The notes beneath the pieces were generated by a model. It did no database searches. It saw nothing but the letters and a program-made list of their open reading frames with translations, and had not been told where the DNA came from. This document shows, one piece after another, positions 1 through 5,107 of a stretch of 5,107 bases of DNA. This DNA is from an uncultured Flavobacteriales bacterium (GTDB taxonomy: Bacteria > Bacteroidota > Bacteroidia > Flavobacteriales_D > Sanyastnellaceae): the NCBI GenBank assembly GCA_938092195.1, contig CALKHD010000110.1, forward strand, positions 1-5,107, read 5' to 3'. The first letter of the stretch is position 1. The number at the start of each line of letters is the position of its first letter. The position numbers and the translations under genes were made by a program.

Positions 1-571
1 CATGGTCATCTCCGATCATCCAGGCCTCATCCGCCCGCGCACCTGCCCCCAACAAAGCGCCATCAAAGCAAGCCCTTGCTGGCTTGAGGTGCCCAATCTC
101 ATCGCTCGTCCATACCGCCTCGATGTACTCCCCAATCCCACTGTTCTTCACCTTGATGTGCTGCACCTCCTTGAACCCGTTGGTCAAGATGTGAAGGGCG
201 TGCCCCCTTTCATTCAAAGCGCTCAACACTTCCAATGCACCCTCCAAAAGGAACTTCTGATGGGGACCTCTGGCCACATACTCACCACCCAAGTCTGCAA
301 CCAACTTTGGGTCTTCAATGCCGAGCAGGTCCAAGGTCCGGCGAAACCTCTCTCCCCTCAGAACCGCCTTGGTCATGAAACCGCGCTGGTAATCGACCCA
401 GCACTTGCGGTTCTCCTCTTGGTAAACCTCGTTGAACGCATCAAACCCTTCTACCCCAAAAGAGGAAAGGTCAAAATCTCGATACAAGCCCTTCAAGGTT
501 TCGAGTGAGTTGCGATCAAAGTCCCAGAGGGTCCGGTCGAGATCAAAAAAGAGAACCTGAGTGGTGGTCAT
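1..571 (-). CDS. YjjG-type HAD-superfamily phosphatase (pyrimidine 5'-nucleotidase-like), 3' end missing
   Basis: The first 190 residues of a HAD hydrolase, read from the ATG at 571-569; the frame is open to the left window edge, so the C-terminus is absent. HAD motif I is DLDRTLWD (nucleophile D10, acid/base D12), motif II is the Thr of ILTNGF (T130), motif III is K163 in HLKPARA, and the acidic pair of motif IV is D188-D189 in MIGDD, right at the edge. Residues 20-110 form the helical cap. The FFDLDxTLWDFxxNS opening is typical of YjjG-family enzymes, which are cytoplasmic Mg-dependent phosphatases acting on pyrimidine nucleoside monophosphates, including non-canonical ones (family knowledge). 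The exact substrate cannot be read here. All catalytic motifs are intact. The start lies 17 nt after the membrane-protein stop, with no Shine-Dalgarno, suggesting co-transcription. A full-length relative would be about 225-235 residues, so roughly 40 are missing. Confidence 0.93.
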   Translation of the reverse strand, partial: MTTTQVLFFDLDRTLWDFDRNSLETLKGLYRDFDLSSFGVEGFDAFNEVYQEENRKCWVDYQRGFMTKAVLRGERFRRTLDLLGIEDPKLVADLGGEYVARGPHQKFLLEGALEVLSALNERGHALHILTNGFKEVQHIKVKNSGIGEYIEAVWTSDEIGHLKPARACFDGALLGAGARADEAWMIGDDH

Positions 572-588
572 CAATGGGGGTTCTGGAT

Positions 589-1029
589 TCAATGGGCAGC
601 AGAAGCCGCCACGAAAGTGAGCAACGCACTCCACAAGGCAAAAACCAAGATCAATACGGGCAAGGTGGTCTTGCGATGACCAAAATATTTGAAGGCCACC
701 AAACCCGCCACAGGAACGCCCACCACCCCGCCAACAACAGCAATGCCAAGAAGGCCAAACCTCTGCTTGATTTTGACCAACCGACGCCTTCCCGGGGTGA
801 AGGTGCGTTTGCCCTTGGCTTTTCGCCTTCGGGTGCGCCATTGAAAGAGCGCATTGGAAACTGGGCGCATCAAGGAAAGTCCCAATGCCGCACCTGTTGT
901 GGAGTAAGCAAACACAGACCAAGGGTCAACCCCAGCAATGATGGCCGTGGCTGGCGTAACCAAGAACTTGACAAAGCTCAGTGCCATCCAGCCCAAGGCC
1001 TCCAAAATGGAAATGAGGTTTACGTCCAT
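589..1029 (-). CDS. Small polytopic inner-membrane protein of unknown function
   Basis: A 146-residue hydrophobic protein. Predicted membrane segments are about residues 6-34, 37-62, 91-114 and 121-144, divided by a strongly basic cytoplasmic loop at about 65-90 (RTRRRKAKGKR, then RRRLVKIKQR). By the positive-inside rule both termini would face the periplasm. The pattern 'KFLVTPATAIIAG' before a glycine-rich second helix and 'KQRFGLLGIAVV...VPVAGLVAFKYF' after the basic loop resembles small uncharacterised Bacteroidota membrane proteins, and more distantly the DedA/VTT or small multidrug-export-like half-repeats; that link is an inference. The ATG at 1029 is preceded by GGAG with 5-nt spacing, the only clear Shine-Dalgarno in the window, which supports this start. 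It lies 58 nt after the deacetylase-like gene and 17 nt before the HAD gene. No function can be assigned. Confidence 0.82.
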   Translation of the reverse strand: MDVNLISILEALGWMALSFVKFLVTPATAIIAGVDPWSVFAYSTTGAALGLSLMRPVSNALFQWRTRRRKAKGKRTFTPGRRRLVKIKQRFGLLGIAVVGGVVGVPVAGLVAFKYFGHRKTTLPVLILVFALWSALLTFVAASAAH

Positions 1030-1087
1030 GGTTGCTCCATCACAGGCGCATTCAACAAAGAGACTGACGCAGGTCGAAAAGTCGAAA

Positions 1088-2404
1088 TCACCTTTCGCAT
1101 GTCGCCTTCAAAACAGCCGGATACACCTGTCCCCAATGTCGCCATTGGTCCTCTGGGCACAAACTTTCATTGTGCCAAAGAAACCTCAAGGGCCCTCCAG
1201 TCTTCCTCACGGCATCGGCCAAAACGCCCATTTCTTGAGGAACATCTTCAGGCGGCACCTTCATGTAACGCAGGAACGTGGCGTCCATGGCGGCAAAAGG
1301 ATAAAGCTCCAAGGCGGTCAGGGTTTCGGCTTCCAGGTCGTACCAGCGTCTGTGCCTGGCGAAGCCGCCACGCCACCCTGTGCACTTCGCATGACCCTCG
1401 GTGTGGTCTTGCTGAATGCCGAGGTCCAACAAGCGGCGCCGAGAGAGCGTAGGCTCCATGCGCAGGTAATGTTGACGAGAAGCCAGAGGTGGCCTCCCCA
1501 TGATGCGCTCGAAGGCCTTGAACTCCGATTTCAGCGCAGCGCCATCCGAAGCAGCTTGATGACCAGGGTGCCAGTGAACCTCATTGGCCTCTTGCCTTTC
1601 CAAGGTCCGCATCAGACGGGCCAAAAGCGGGCTCGACGAAGGCAGCCCTTTGTCGAAGGCCCCAAAGTCCGCCAACAAGAAAAACCACCTGACTTTCAAT
1701 TCATGGTCATCGTGCCATTGGCTGGCCAAATTGTAGGTGTCGTAGGGATCTTTCGACTGCCCCATGATCACCGCCCAGCGTCGCCACGCATGCCGCAATT
1801 TTCCGCGAAGGAGATCCCTAAACGTGGCACCCAAGGTGCGATAAGCCCCTTTTCCCCGAAAGGCATAAGCGCTGTCCACATCCAATGTGGGCTCGACCCG
1901 GTGGGCTTCTATAAGCCTTTGCCGATGGGCAAGCCACGCCTCTTCTCCTAGCAATTTCTCCCCAATTTGAAAGGCCCACTCTTCGCAGACGGGACGTGCA
2001 AGCCATCCTTTTTGTTCCGGTTCGGAACCCGAGGGATCAAACCGCCCATGGTCATCTCTCAGAGCCTGGGGCAAAAACTCCTCCATTCGGCTGCCCATCC
2101 AGAATGCGGCCGCAAACAAGTCTGCATTTCCCCCCTCAATCTCTGGGGCTTTGGGGCGCAACTGCCCCAGTTCAGACAAAAGCCCTTCTGCTGGAAATGC
2201 AACCCCAGGCAGATCCAGAGATGCTCCGTAATGACACCGAATGCCCTCCACATCGTTTTGGTAGACATCGACGTCGTCCTCCCATCGCCATTTCAAACCC
2301 AGCACAGCCGTGAGCACCCAATCAAATGCTGCCTCGTGCCTTGGCGTTCTGTCCGGGGCGTGAACCCGAACGACCATGCTGGGATGGATGCCGGAAGAGC
2401 TCAT
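1088..2404 (-). CDS. Polysaccharide-deacetylase-like protein with N-terminal DUF7033-type region
   Basis: A 438-residue protein without a signal peptide. Residues 1-165 look like the N-terminal region found in Bacteroidota polysaccharide-deacetylase relatives. From about 170 comes a CE4/NodB-like part: TLDVDSAYAF (D175, D177, matching the Asp metal-site motif), KDPYDTY (218-224), VHWHPGHQ (H277, H279, H282, in place of the usual His motif), RQHYLR (310-315), DHTEGHA (333-339), GWRGGF (343-348) and YPFAAMDAT (368-376). By family knowledge such proteins deacetylate N-acetylated glycans, but the His motif departs from classical HSxxH, so activity is inferred, not shown. The start ATG overlaps the wecB TGA as ATGA, indicating translational coupling. 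An alternative start is M10 (2377), where similarity to relatives appears to begin ('MVVRVHAPDRTPR'). Absence of a signal peptide suggests a cytoplasmic role, perhaps on a lipid-linked or nucleotide-linked sugar. Confidence 0.85.
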   Translation of the reverse strand: MSSSGIHPSMVVRVHAPDRTPRHEAAFDWVLTAVLGLKWRWEDDVDVYQNDVEGIRCHYGASLDLPGVAFPAEGLLSELGQLRPKAPEIEGGNADLFAAAFWMGSRMEEFLPQALRDDHGRFDPSGSEPEQKGWLARPVCEEWAFQIGEKLLGEEAWLAHRQRLIEAHRVEPTLDVDSAYAFRGKGAYRTLGATFRDLLRGKLRHAWRRWAVIMGQSKDPYDTYNLASQWHDDHELKVRWFFLLADFGAFDKGLPSSSPLLARLMRTLERQEANEVHWHPGHQAASDGAALKSEFKAFERIMGRPPLASRQHYLRMEPTLSRRRLLDLGIQQDHTEGHAKCTGWRGGFARHRRWYDLEAETLTALELYPFAAMDATFLRYMKVPPEDVPQEMGVLADAVRKTGGPLRFLWHNESLCPEDQWRHWGQVYPAVLKATCER

Positions 2405-3513
2405 CCCAAAAATCGGTCCAATGCCGCTACAATTCGCTGGGCTGCAAGGCCTTCTCCAAACAGTCCGGACCCCACCACAGAAGGGACGCTTCTCTTCAAT
2501 TGCAACCGACCGGTCAATGCCTGAACCCCATTTGAATCCACCAACAACTCGGGATCAAACAACTCCGAAGCTTCAATTTTGAGCAGCTCTGTCCATTCGG
2601 TGGTGTTGCGCAAAATCACGGCAGGAGTCCCCTGAAACCAAGCCTCCTTTTGCACCCCACCAGAATCTGTGAGCACACAATCTGCATGGCACAAGGCGGA
2701 CTGCATGTCCAGATACCCAATGGGGCCTGGATCCACAACGCAGTTTGGAAGCTGCAAGCCAAATCTCTCCAGGCAGGCTTTGGTCCGGGGATGCACCGGG
2801 AAATAAACCCATCCACCCGTCCGCTCTGCCCACAACTCAAGCGCATCCAATGCGCCCTTCAACTTGACGGGGTTATCTGCTGTGGCAGGACGGTGCAACG
2901 TCACCACAAGCACCGAAGATGGTGGTTCGGGCCATCCCTTTGGCAGCCGTGCTTTGGCCAGATTTCCTGCCGCAAGAGCCACATCCAGCATCACGTCTCC
3001 CACCTCTGTCAATCGGCTTGGGTCCACCCCCTCTTGAATGAGTTGCGCCGTGGCTGTGGGCCCCGTTGTACAGAGCAAATCAGACAATTGATCGGTCAAG
3101 ATCCGGTTGTGCTCCTCAGGCATTGCGCGGTCTCCGCTCCTCAGGCCCGCTTCTACATGGATCAAGGGCACTTGAGCATGATGGGCCGCCAAGGCTCCAG
3201 CCAAGGTGGCGTCTGTATCTCCATAGACCATGACCGCATTGGGCCTGACTTCGTCCATCTGTTTGGCCAACCCGACCATCATGTCTGCCAAACGGGGCGT
3301 TCTTCCAGATTGGGAAGGGTGCAAGCGTGCATCGGGCATCGGAACTTTCAGTTCAGCAAGAAAGTCCTGGCCCATCCCATCATCCATGTGTTGCCCGGCG
3401 TGAACCAACCACTGCCTCCATCCGCTGCTGGCCACTTCTCTCGTGACTGCCGCAGACTTGATGAACTGAGGACGTGCACCAGTCACAGTCAACAGAACCG
3501 GCTTTGTGTTCAT
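2401..3513 (-). CDS. wecB: Non-hydrolysing UDP-N-acetylglucosamine 2-epimerase
   Basis: A 370-residue enzyme, the usual family length (about 370-380), that interconverts UDP-GlcNAc and UDP-ManNAc in the cytoplasm, feeding ManNAc-type sugars into surface polysaccharides. Family landmarks in order: TGARPQFIKSA (11-21), AGQHMDDGMG (39-48), VYGDTDATLAGALAA (96-110), HVEAGLRSGDRAMPEEHNR (119-137), GDVMLD (172-177), TLHRP (205-209), FPVHPRTK, then DSGGVQKEAW in the C-terminal UDP-binding half. The residues matching the catalytic Asp, two Glu and His of E. coli WecB appear as D99, E121, E133 or E134, and H207, so the enzyme should be active. The ATG at 3513 is chosen over one 60 nt upstream because the conserved N-terminal strand begins right after it; it then sits 4 nt after the radC stop. 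No Shine-Dalgarno is visible. Its stop overlaps the next start (ATGA). No UDP-ManNAc dehydrogenase or glycosyltransferase lies in the window. Confidence 0.95.
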   Translation of the reverse strand: MNTKPVLLTVTGARPQFIKSAAVTREVASSGWRQWLVHAGQHMDDGMGQDFLAELKVPMPDARLHPSQSGRTPRLADMMVGLAKQMDEVRPNAVMVYGDTDATLAGALAAHHAQVPLIHVEAGLRSGDRAMPEEHNRILTDQLSDLLCTTGPTATAQLIQEGVDPSRLTEVGDVMLDVALAAGNLAKARLPKGWPEPPSSVLVVTLHRPATADNPVKLKGALDALELWAERTGGWVYFPVHPRTKACLERFGLQLPNCVVDPGPIGYLDMQSALCHADCVLTDSGGVQKEAWFQGTPAVILRNTTEWTELLKIEASELFDPELLVDSNGVQALTGRLQLKRSVPSVVGSGLFGEGLAAQRIVAALDRFLG

Positions 3514-3517
3514 GGAT

Positions 3518-4168
3518 TCAAAGGAGTTGATGGTCTGCAAAGCTAAAGTGATGCATGCCAGCAATGATGACATGATCCAAGATGGGCAAATCCAAGGCCT
3601 TCCCCGCCCTCTGCATGTCCCGGGTCAATCGTTTGTCCGATTCGCTCGGCCGTGGGTTCCCGGATGGATGGTTGTGCACCAGAACCAAAGCAGAGGCCCG
3701 AACCGTCAAGGCTTTACTGAACACCACTTTTGGATCGACCACGGTGCCCGATTGACCTCCAACAGACACCATGAGGTCGGCAATCACCGTATTCGCCCGG
3801 GTCAAGGCCAAGGCCCAAAATTCCTCTTCACTGCGATCCAGCAGTCGCGGTCTGAAACGCTTCACGATGTCCATGGCCTTGGTCACGCGGTCCCCCGCTG
3901 TTCCAGGCTGCTCCATCCGTCTTCGCCCAAGTTCCATCGCAGCCGCCAACCGAACTGCCCTGGCCGACCCAATGCCCCTGTGGCTGCGAAAGCGGCAAAT
4001 CGACGCCCTGCCCAAGGCGTGAAGGTCACCATTGAATCCAAGCAGCAATTTCTGCCCCGCCTCCAAGGCGTTCTCTCCCGGTGCACCACTGCCAATCAAA
4101 ACAGCGAGCAGCTCTGCATTCGACAAACACCCCAGTCCGTGAACCAGCGCCTTCTCACGAGGCCTCAT
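3518..4168 (-). CDS. radC: RadC family JAB/MPN-domain protein
   Basis: A 216-residue protein from the ATG at 4168. Residues 1-85 are the N-terminal helical region: RPREKALVHGLGCLSNAELLAVLIGSG, then a helix-hairpin-helix-like GIGSARAVRLAAAMELGRR. Residues from about 95 form the RadC JAB domain, with EEFWALAL (116-123), SVGG, HNHPSG (165-170) and PSESD (174-178), giving the metal-ligand set H165, H167 and D178, then LDHVII and FSFAD near the end. The family is named for DNA repair but its biochemical role is unsettled. A GTG at 4219 opens the same frame 17 codons earlier; many relatives carry 10-15 residues before RPREK, so that start is possible, but it sits directly at the end of the rpsT terminator T-tract and those residues do not look conserved. 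No Shine-Dalgarno was found for either start. It heads the run that continues into wecB, 4 nt downstream. Confidence 0.93.
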   Translation of the reverse strand: MRPREKALVHGLGCLSNAELLAVLIGSGAPGENALEAGQKLLLGFNGDLHALGRASICRFRSHRGIGSARAVRLAAAMELGRRRMEQPGTAGDRVTKAMDIVKRFRPRLLDRSEEEFWALALTRANTVIADLMVSVGGQSGTVVDPKVVFSKALTVRASALVLVHNHPSGNPRPSESDKRLTRDMQRAGKALDLPILDHVIIAGMHHFSFADHQLL

Positions 4169-4219
4169 CTGCAGTGCACATGGGCTTTCGATCGCTGGGG
4201 AGCATCCGAGAAGGTGCAC

Positions 4220-4246
4220 AAAAAAAGGGCGCTCATGCGCCCTTTT
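4220..4246 (-). terminator. Rho-independent terminator of rpsT
   Basis: A perfect inverted repeat with 10-bp arms at 4223-4232 and 4237-4246 (on the minus strand AAAAGGGCGC and GCGCCCTTTT) and a 4-nt loop. In the minus direction it ends in seven consecutive T residues (4226-4220). It starts 36 nt after the rpsT stop codon, as expected for an intrinsic terminator. On the plus strand the tail is only four T, so it mainly serves minus-strand transcription. Confidence 0.9.
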
Positions 4247-4282
4247 AAAATCGTTGTTTTGACCGCCATGCGGCCAAGGTCT

Positions 4283-4540
4283 TCAAGACTTGACTGAAGC
4301 CATGTGGCGAACCAAGGAGCTTTTGAGGTTGCTCGCTTTGTTTTTGTGGATGACGTTCTTTTTGGCCAATCGGTCAATCATCGATGACACCTTGGGAAGG
4401 TCAGTTGCGAGCTCTTTTTCATCCGTGGATGCACGGAACTTGCGAAGGGCATTCCTCATCGTTTTGTGGTAATAACGATTGCTGAGACGCTTGGTCTCAT
4501 TGGAGCGGATTCGCTTAAGGGCTGATTTGTGGTTCGCCAT
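4283..4540 (-). CDS. rpsT: 30S ribosomal protein bS20
   Basis: An 85-residue, strongly basic protein, the normal length for bS20, which binds 16S rRNA early in small-subunit assembly. The N-terminus [18 protein letters not shown] is the conserved RNA-binding start of the family. The middle ([25 protein letters not shown]) and the tail ([17 protein letters not shown]) match its helical hairpin and conserved C-terminal helix. The ATG at 4540 is preceded by AAAGCGCAAGT with no Shine-Dalgarno, which is common in Bacteroidota. A -7 promoter element lies 20 nt upstream and a strong terminator follows, so it can be made as a single-gene transcript, possibly also by read-through from the lipoprotein gene. 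No structured autoregulatory leader fits in the short 5' region. Confidence 0.98.
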   Translation of the reverse strand: MANHKSALKRIRSNETKRLSNRYYHKTMRNALRKFRASTDEKELATDLPKVSSMIDRLAKKNVIHKNKASNLKSSLVRHMASVKS

Positions 4541-4560
4541 ACTTGCGCTTTAAAGGGGGG

Positions 4561-4568
4561 CAAATATA
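4561..4568 (-). promoter_or_regulatory. Bacteroidota-type -7 promoter element for rpsT
   Basis: On the minus strand these bases read TATATTTG, an exact match to the Bacteroidota -7 consensus TAnnTTTG. It lies 20 nt before the rpsT ATG, so transcription would start around 4553-4556 and leave a leader of about 15 nt. No good TTTG -33 element is present at the usual spacing; the nearest position reads GTGG, so the upstream half is weak. A run of six C follows the box. Confidence 0.62.
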
Positions 4569-4593
4569 GGAAAGGCTTTCATGCCCACGACCA

Positions 4594-5037
4594 TCAGTAC
4601 CAAATCAAATGAACCCGAATGGTTGTGGCACCGTCCGTGATGTCCACTTCAGGACTTTCTTCGGCAACGTGGTCCCCCACTTTGAAGGCCAATCCTACGG
4701 CTATGAAGTCTTGCGTGGTGGCCACGTCCTCATCAAAAACAGTGAATTCATAAACCGTTTCAAAGTCTTCTGCCTCGATGTTCACGGCGACAAAATCCAA
4801 GTCAACCGGCAATACAGCCTCATCGGCAACCCCTGAGGTGTACAGAATGGCCTGGGTGTCTGCCACGCGCAATTCTGCAAACAAATCTGGAGCGCCCTCA
4901 TCAATGGTATCGTCGAAGTAGTTTTCATCCACCTCCAGCACCTCAACACGGTCAATCACGCATCGGGTGATGGGATCGGGATCATTGCATGAAGGCAGGG
5001 CCAACACAAGAAGAAGAACTGGGAAGAATCGGCGCAT
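4594..5037 (-). CDS. Small acidic lipoprotein, possible C2-like domain
   Basis: A 147-residue protein with a lipoprotein signal peptide: MRRF, a hydrophobic stretch at 5-14, and lipobox LPSC with lipidated Cys17. The mature part begins CNDPDP; acidic residues straight after the Cys occur in Bacteroidota surface lipoproteins, so outer-membrane surface exposure is possible (inference). The mature chain is very acidic, 33 Asp/Glu against 5 Lys/Arg in 131 residues. The order 'VEVLEVDEN...APDLFAELRV...ILYTS', then 'YEFTVFDEDVATTQDFIAVG', resembles the beta-strand and Asp-loop pattern of C2-like calcium-binding domains; this is a judgement by eye. I do not recognise a named family. The ATG at 5037 is fixed by the signal peptide and lies only 5 nt after a -7 promoter box. 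The stop is 53 nt before rpsT, with no terminator between them. Confidence 0.88.
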   Translation of the reverse strand: MRRFFPVLLLVLALPSCNDPDPITRCVIDRVEVLEVDENYFDDTIDEGAPDLFAELRVADTQAILYTSGVADEAVLPVDLDFVAVNIEAEDFETVYEFTVFDEDVATTQDFIAVGLAFKVGDHVAEESPEVDITDGATTIRVHLIWY

Positions 5038-5042
5038 GTCAC

Positions 5043-5072
5043 CAAAGTTAGCCCTTCAAATTCTTGGGCAAA
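5043..5072 (-). promoter_or_regulatory. Bacteroidota-type promoter for the lipoprotein gene
   Basis: On the minus strand TTTG (5072-5069) is followed after 18 nt by TAACTTTG (5050-5043). Both halves match the Bacteroidota consensus TTTG / TAnnTTTG, and the spacing is in the usual 17-23 nt range. Only GTGAC separates the -7 box from the ATG of the lipoprotein gene, so the transcript would begin at or next to the start codon. The -33 element overlaps the T-rich tail of the terminator upstream. Confidence 0.75.
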
Positions 5073-5097
5073 AGAGAAGGGCGCCTTCGCGCCCTTC
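5070..5097 (-). terminator. Rho-independent terminator of a gene upstream of the window
   Basis: An inverted repeat with 9-bp arms at 5076-5084 and 5089-5097 (minus strand GAAGGGCGC and GCGCCCTTC), a 4-nt loop, and a TCTTTT tail at 5075-5070 on the minus strand. It would end a minus-strand transcript entering from beyond position 5107. The tail toward the plus strand (CTTCC) is poor. Its GGGCGC/GCGCCC core is identical to that of the rpsT terminator. Confidence 0.82.
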
Positions 5098-5107
5098 CTT
5101 CCTAACA

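Noticed and set aside
505..1951. Long plus-strand open frames (315 and 337 codons) across 505-1951
   Set aside because: They lie antisense to the membrane protein and the deacetylase-like gene, overlap each other, and encode low-complexity Pro/Arg/Gln/His-rich sequence with no recognisable domain. They are best explained by GC-biased codon use on the opposite strand.
2650..3546. Plus-strand open frame of 298 codons
   Set aside because: It lies fully antisense to wecB, whose family motifs are intact along its whole length; the plus-strand product is Cys/His/Gln-rich without any family pattern.
3514..3573. Extended wecB start at 3573 (20 extra residues)
   Set aside because: It would overlap the radC end by 56 nt and add residues before the conserved KPVLLTVTGARPQ opening that relatives begin with.
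4174..4219. Two GTGCAC palindromes 40 nt apart (4174-4179 and 4214-4219) as an operator near the radC start
   Set aside because: A six-base palindrome is frequent by chance at this GC content and the flanking bases do not match, so there is no support for a binding site.
4541..4593. Structured ribosomal-protein leader upstream of rpsT
   Set aside because: The predicted transcript leader is only about 15 nt and no inverted repeat of useful length is present.
1..5107. Mobile element, CRISPR array, tRNA or phage/defence system
   Set aside because: No direct repeats with regular spacing, terminal inverted repeats, transposase or integrase motifs, or tRNA cloverleaf pattern was seen. RadC-like proteins can occur on mobile elements, but this one sits next to rpsT in a chromosomal context.

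Overview
This window looks like ordinary chromosome from a member of the Bacteroidota, probably a fairly GC-rich flavobacterial-type lineage. Four things point there. Two promoters carry the Bacteroidota -7 element TAnnTTTG. Shine-Dalgarno sequences are scarce. The large glycan-type protein follows a pattern I recognise from Bacteroidota polysaccharide-deacetylase relatives with an N-terminal DUF7033-type region. The first gene is a YjjG-type HAD phosphatase with the FFDLDxTLWD signature common in this phylum. The exact genus cannot be read from the sequence. No mobile element, CRISPR array, tRNA, rRNA or repeat family was seen.

All seven genes lie on the minus strand, so transcription runs from high to low coordinates. 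At the right edge (5070-5097) is the terminator of a gene outside the window. Its T-rich tail runs into a promoter (5043-5072) for a small acidic lipoprotein (5037-4594). Next comes rpsT, encoding ribosomal protein bS20 (4540-4283), with its own -7 element (4561-4568). It ends at a strong hairpin terminator (4220-4246) whose core is the same as that of the terminator at the right edge.

After that terminator comes a compact run of five genes: radC (JAB/MPN DNA-repair-type protein), wecB (UDP-GlcNAc 2-epimerase), a polysaccharide-deacetylase-like protein, a small polytopic membrane protein, and a YjjG-type HAD nucleotidase cut by the left edge. Gaps inside this run are 4 nt, an ATGA overlap, 58 nt and 17 nt, so it is probably one transcript. 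The epimerase and deacetylase-like genes are translationally coupled and are the only pair with an obvious shared theme: amino-sugar glycan synthesis or modification. RadC, the membrane protein and the HAD phosphatase have no clear functional link to them.

Coding density is very high. No gap exceeds 115 nt, and each gap is accounted for by a terminator, a promoter or a short intercistronic spacer. The long plus-strand reading frames are antisense shadows of these genes. I do not see an undescribed defence, mobile or RNA system here. The items most worth a second look are a candidate leaderless lipoprotein mRNA, the coupled epimerase/deacetylase-like pair, and the missing promoter for the radC run.
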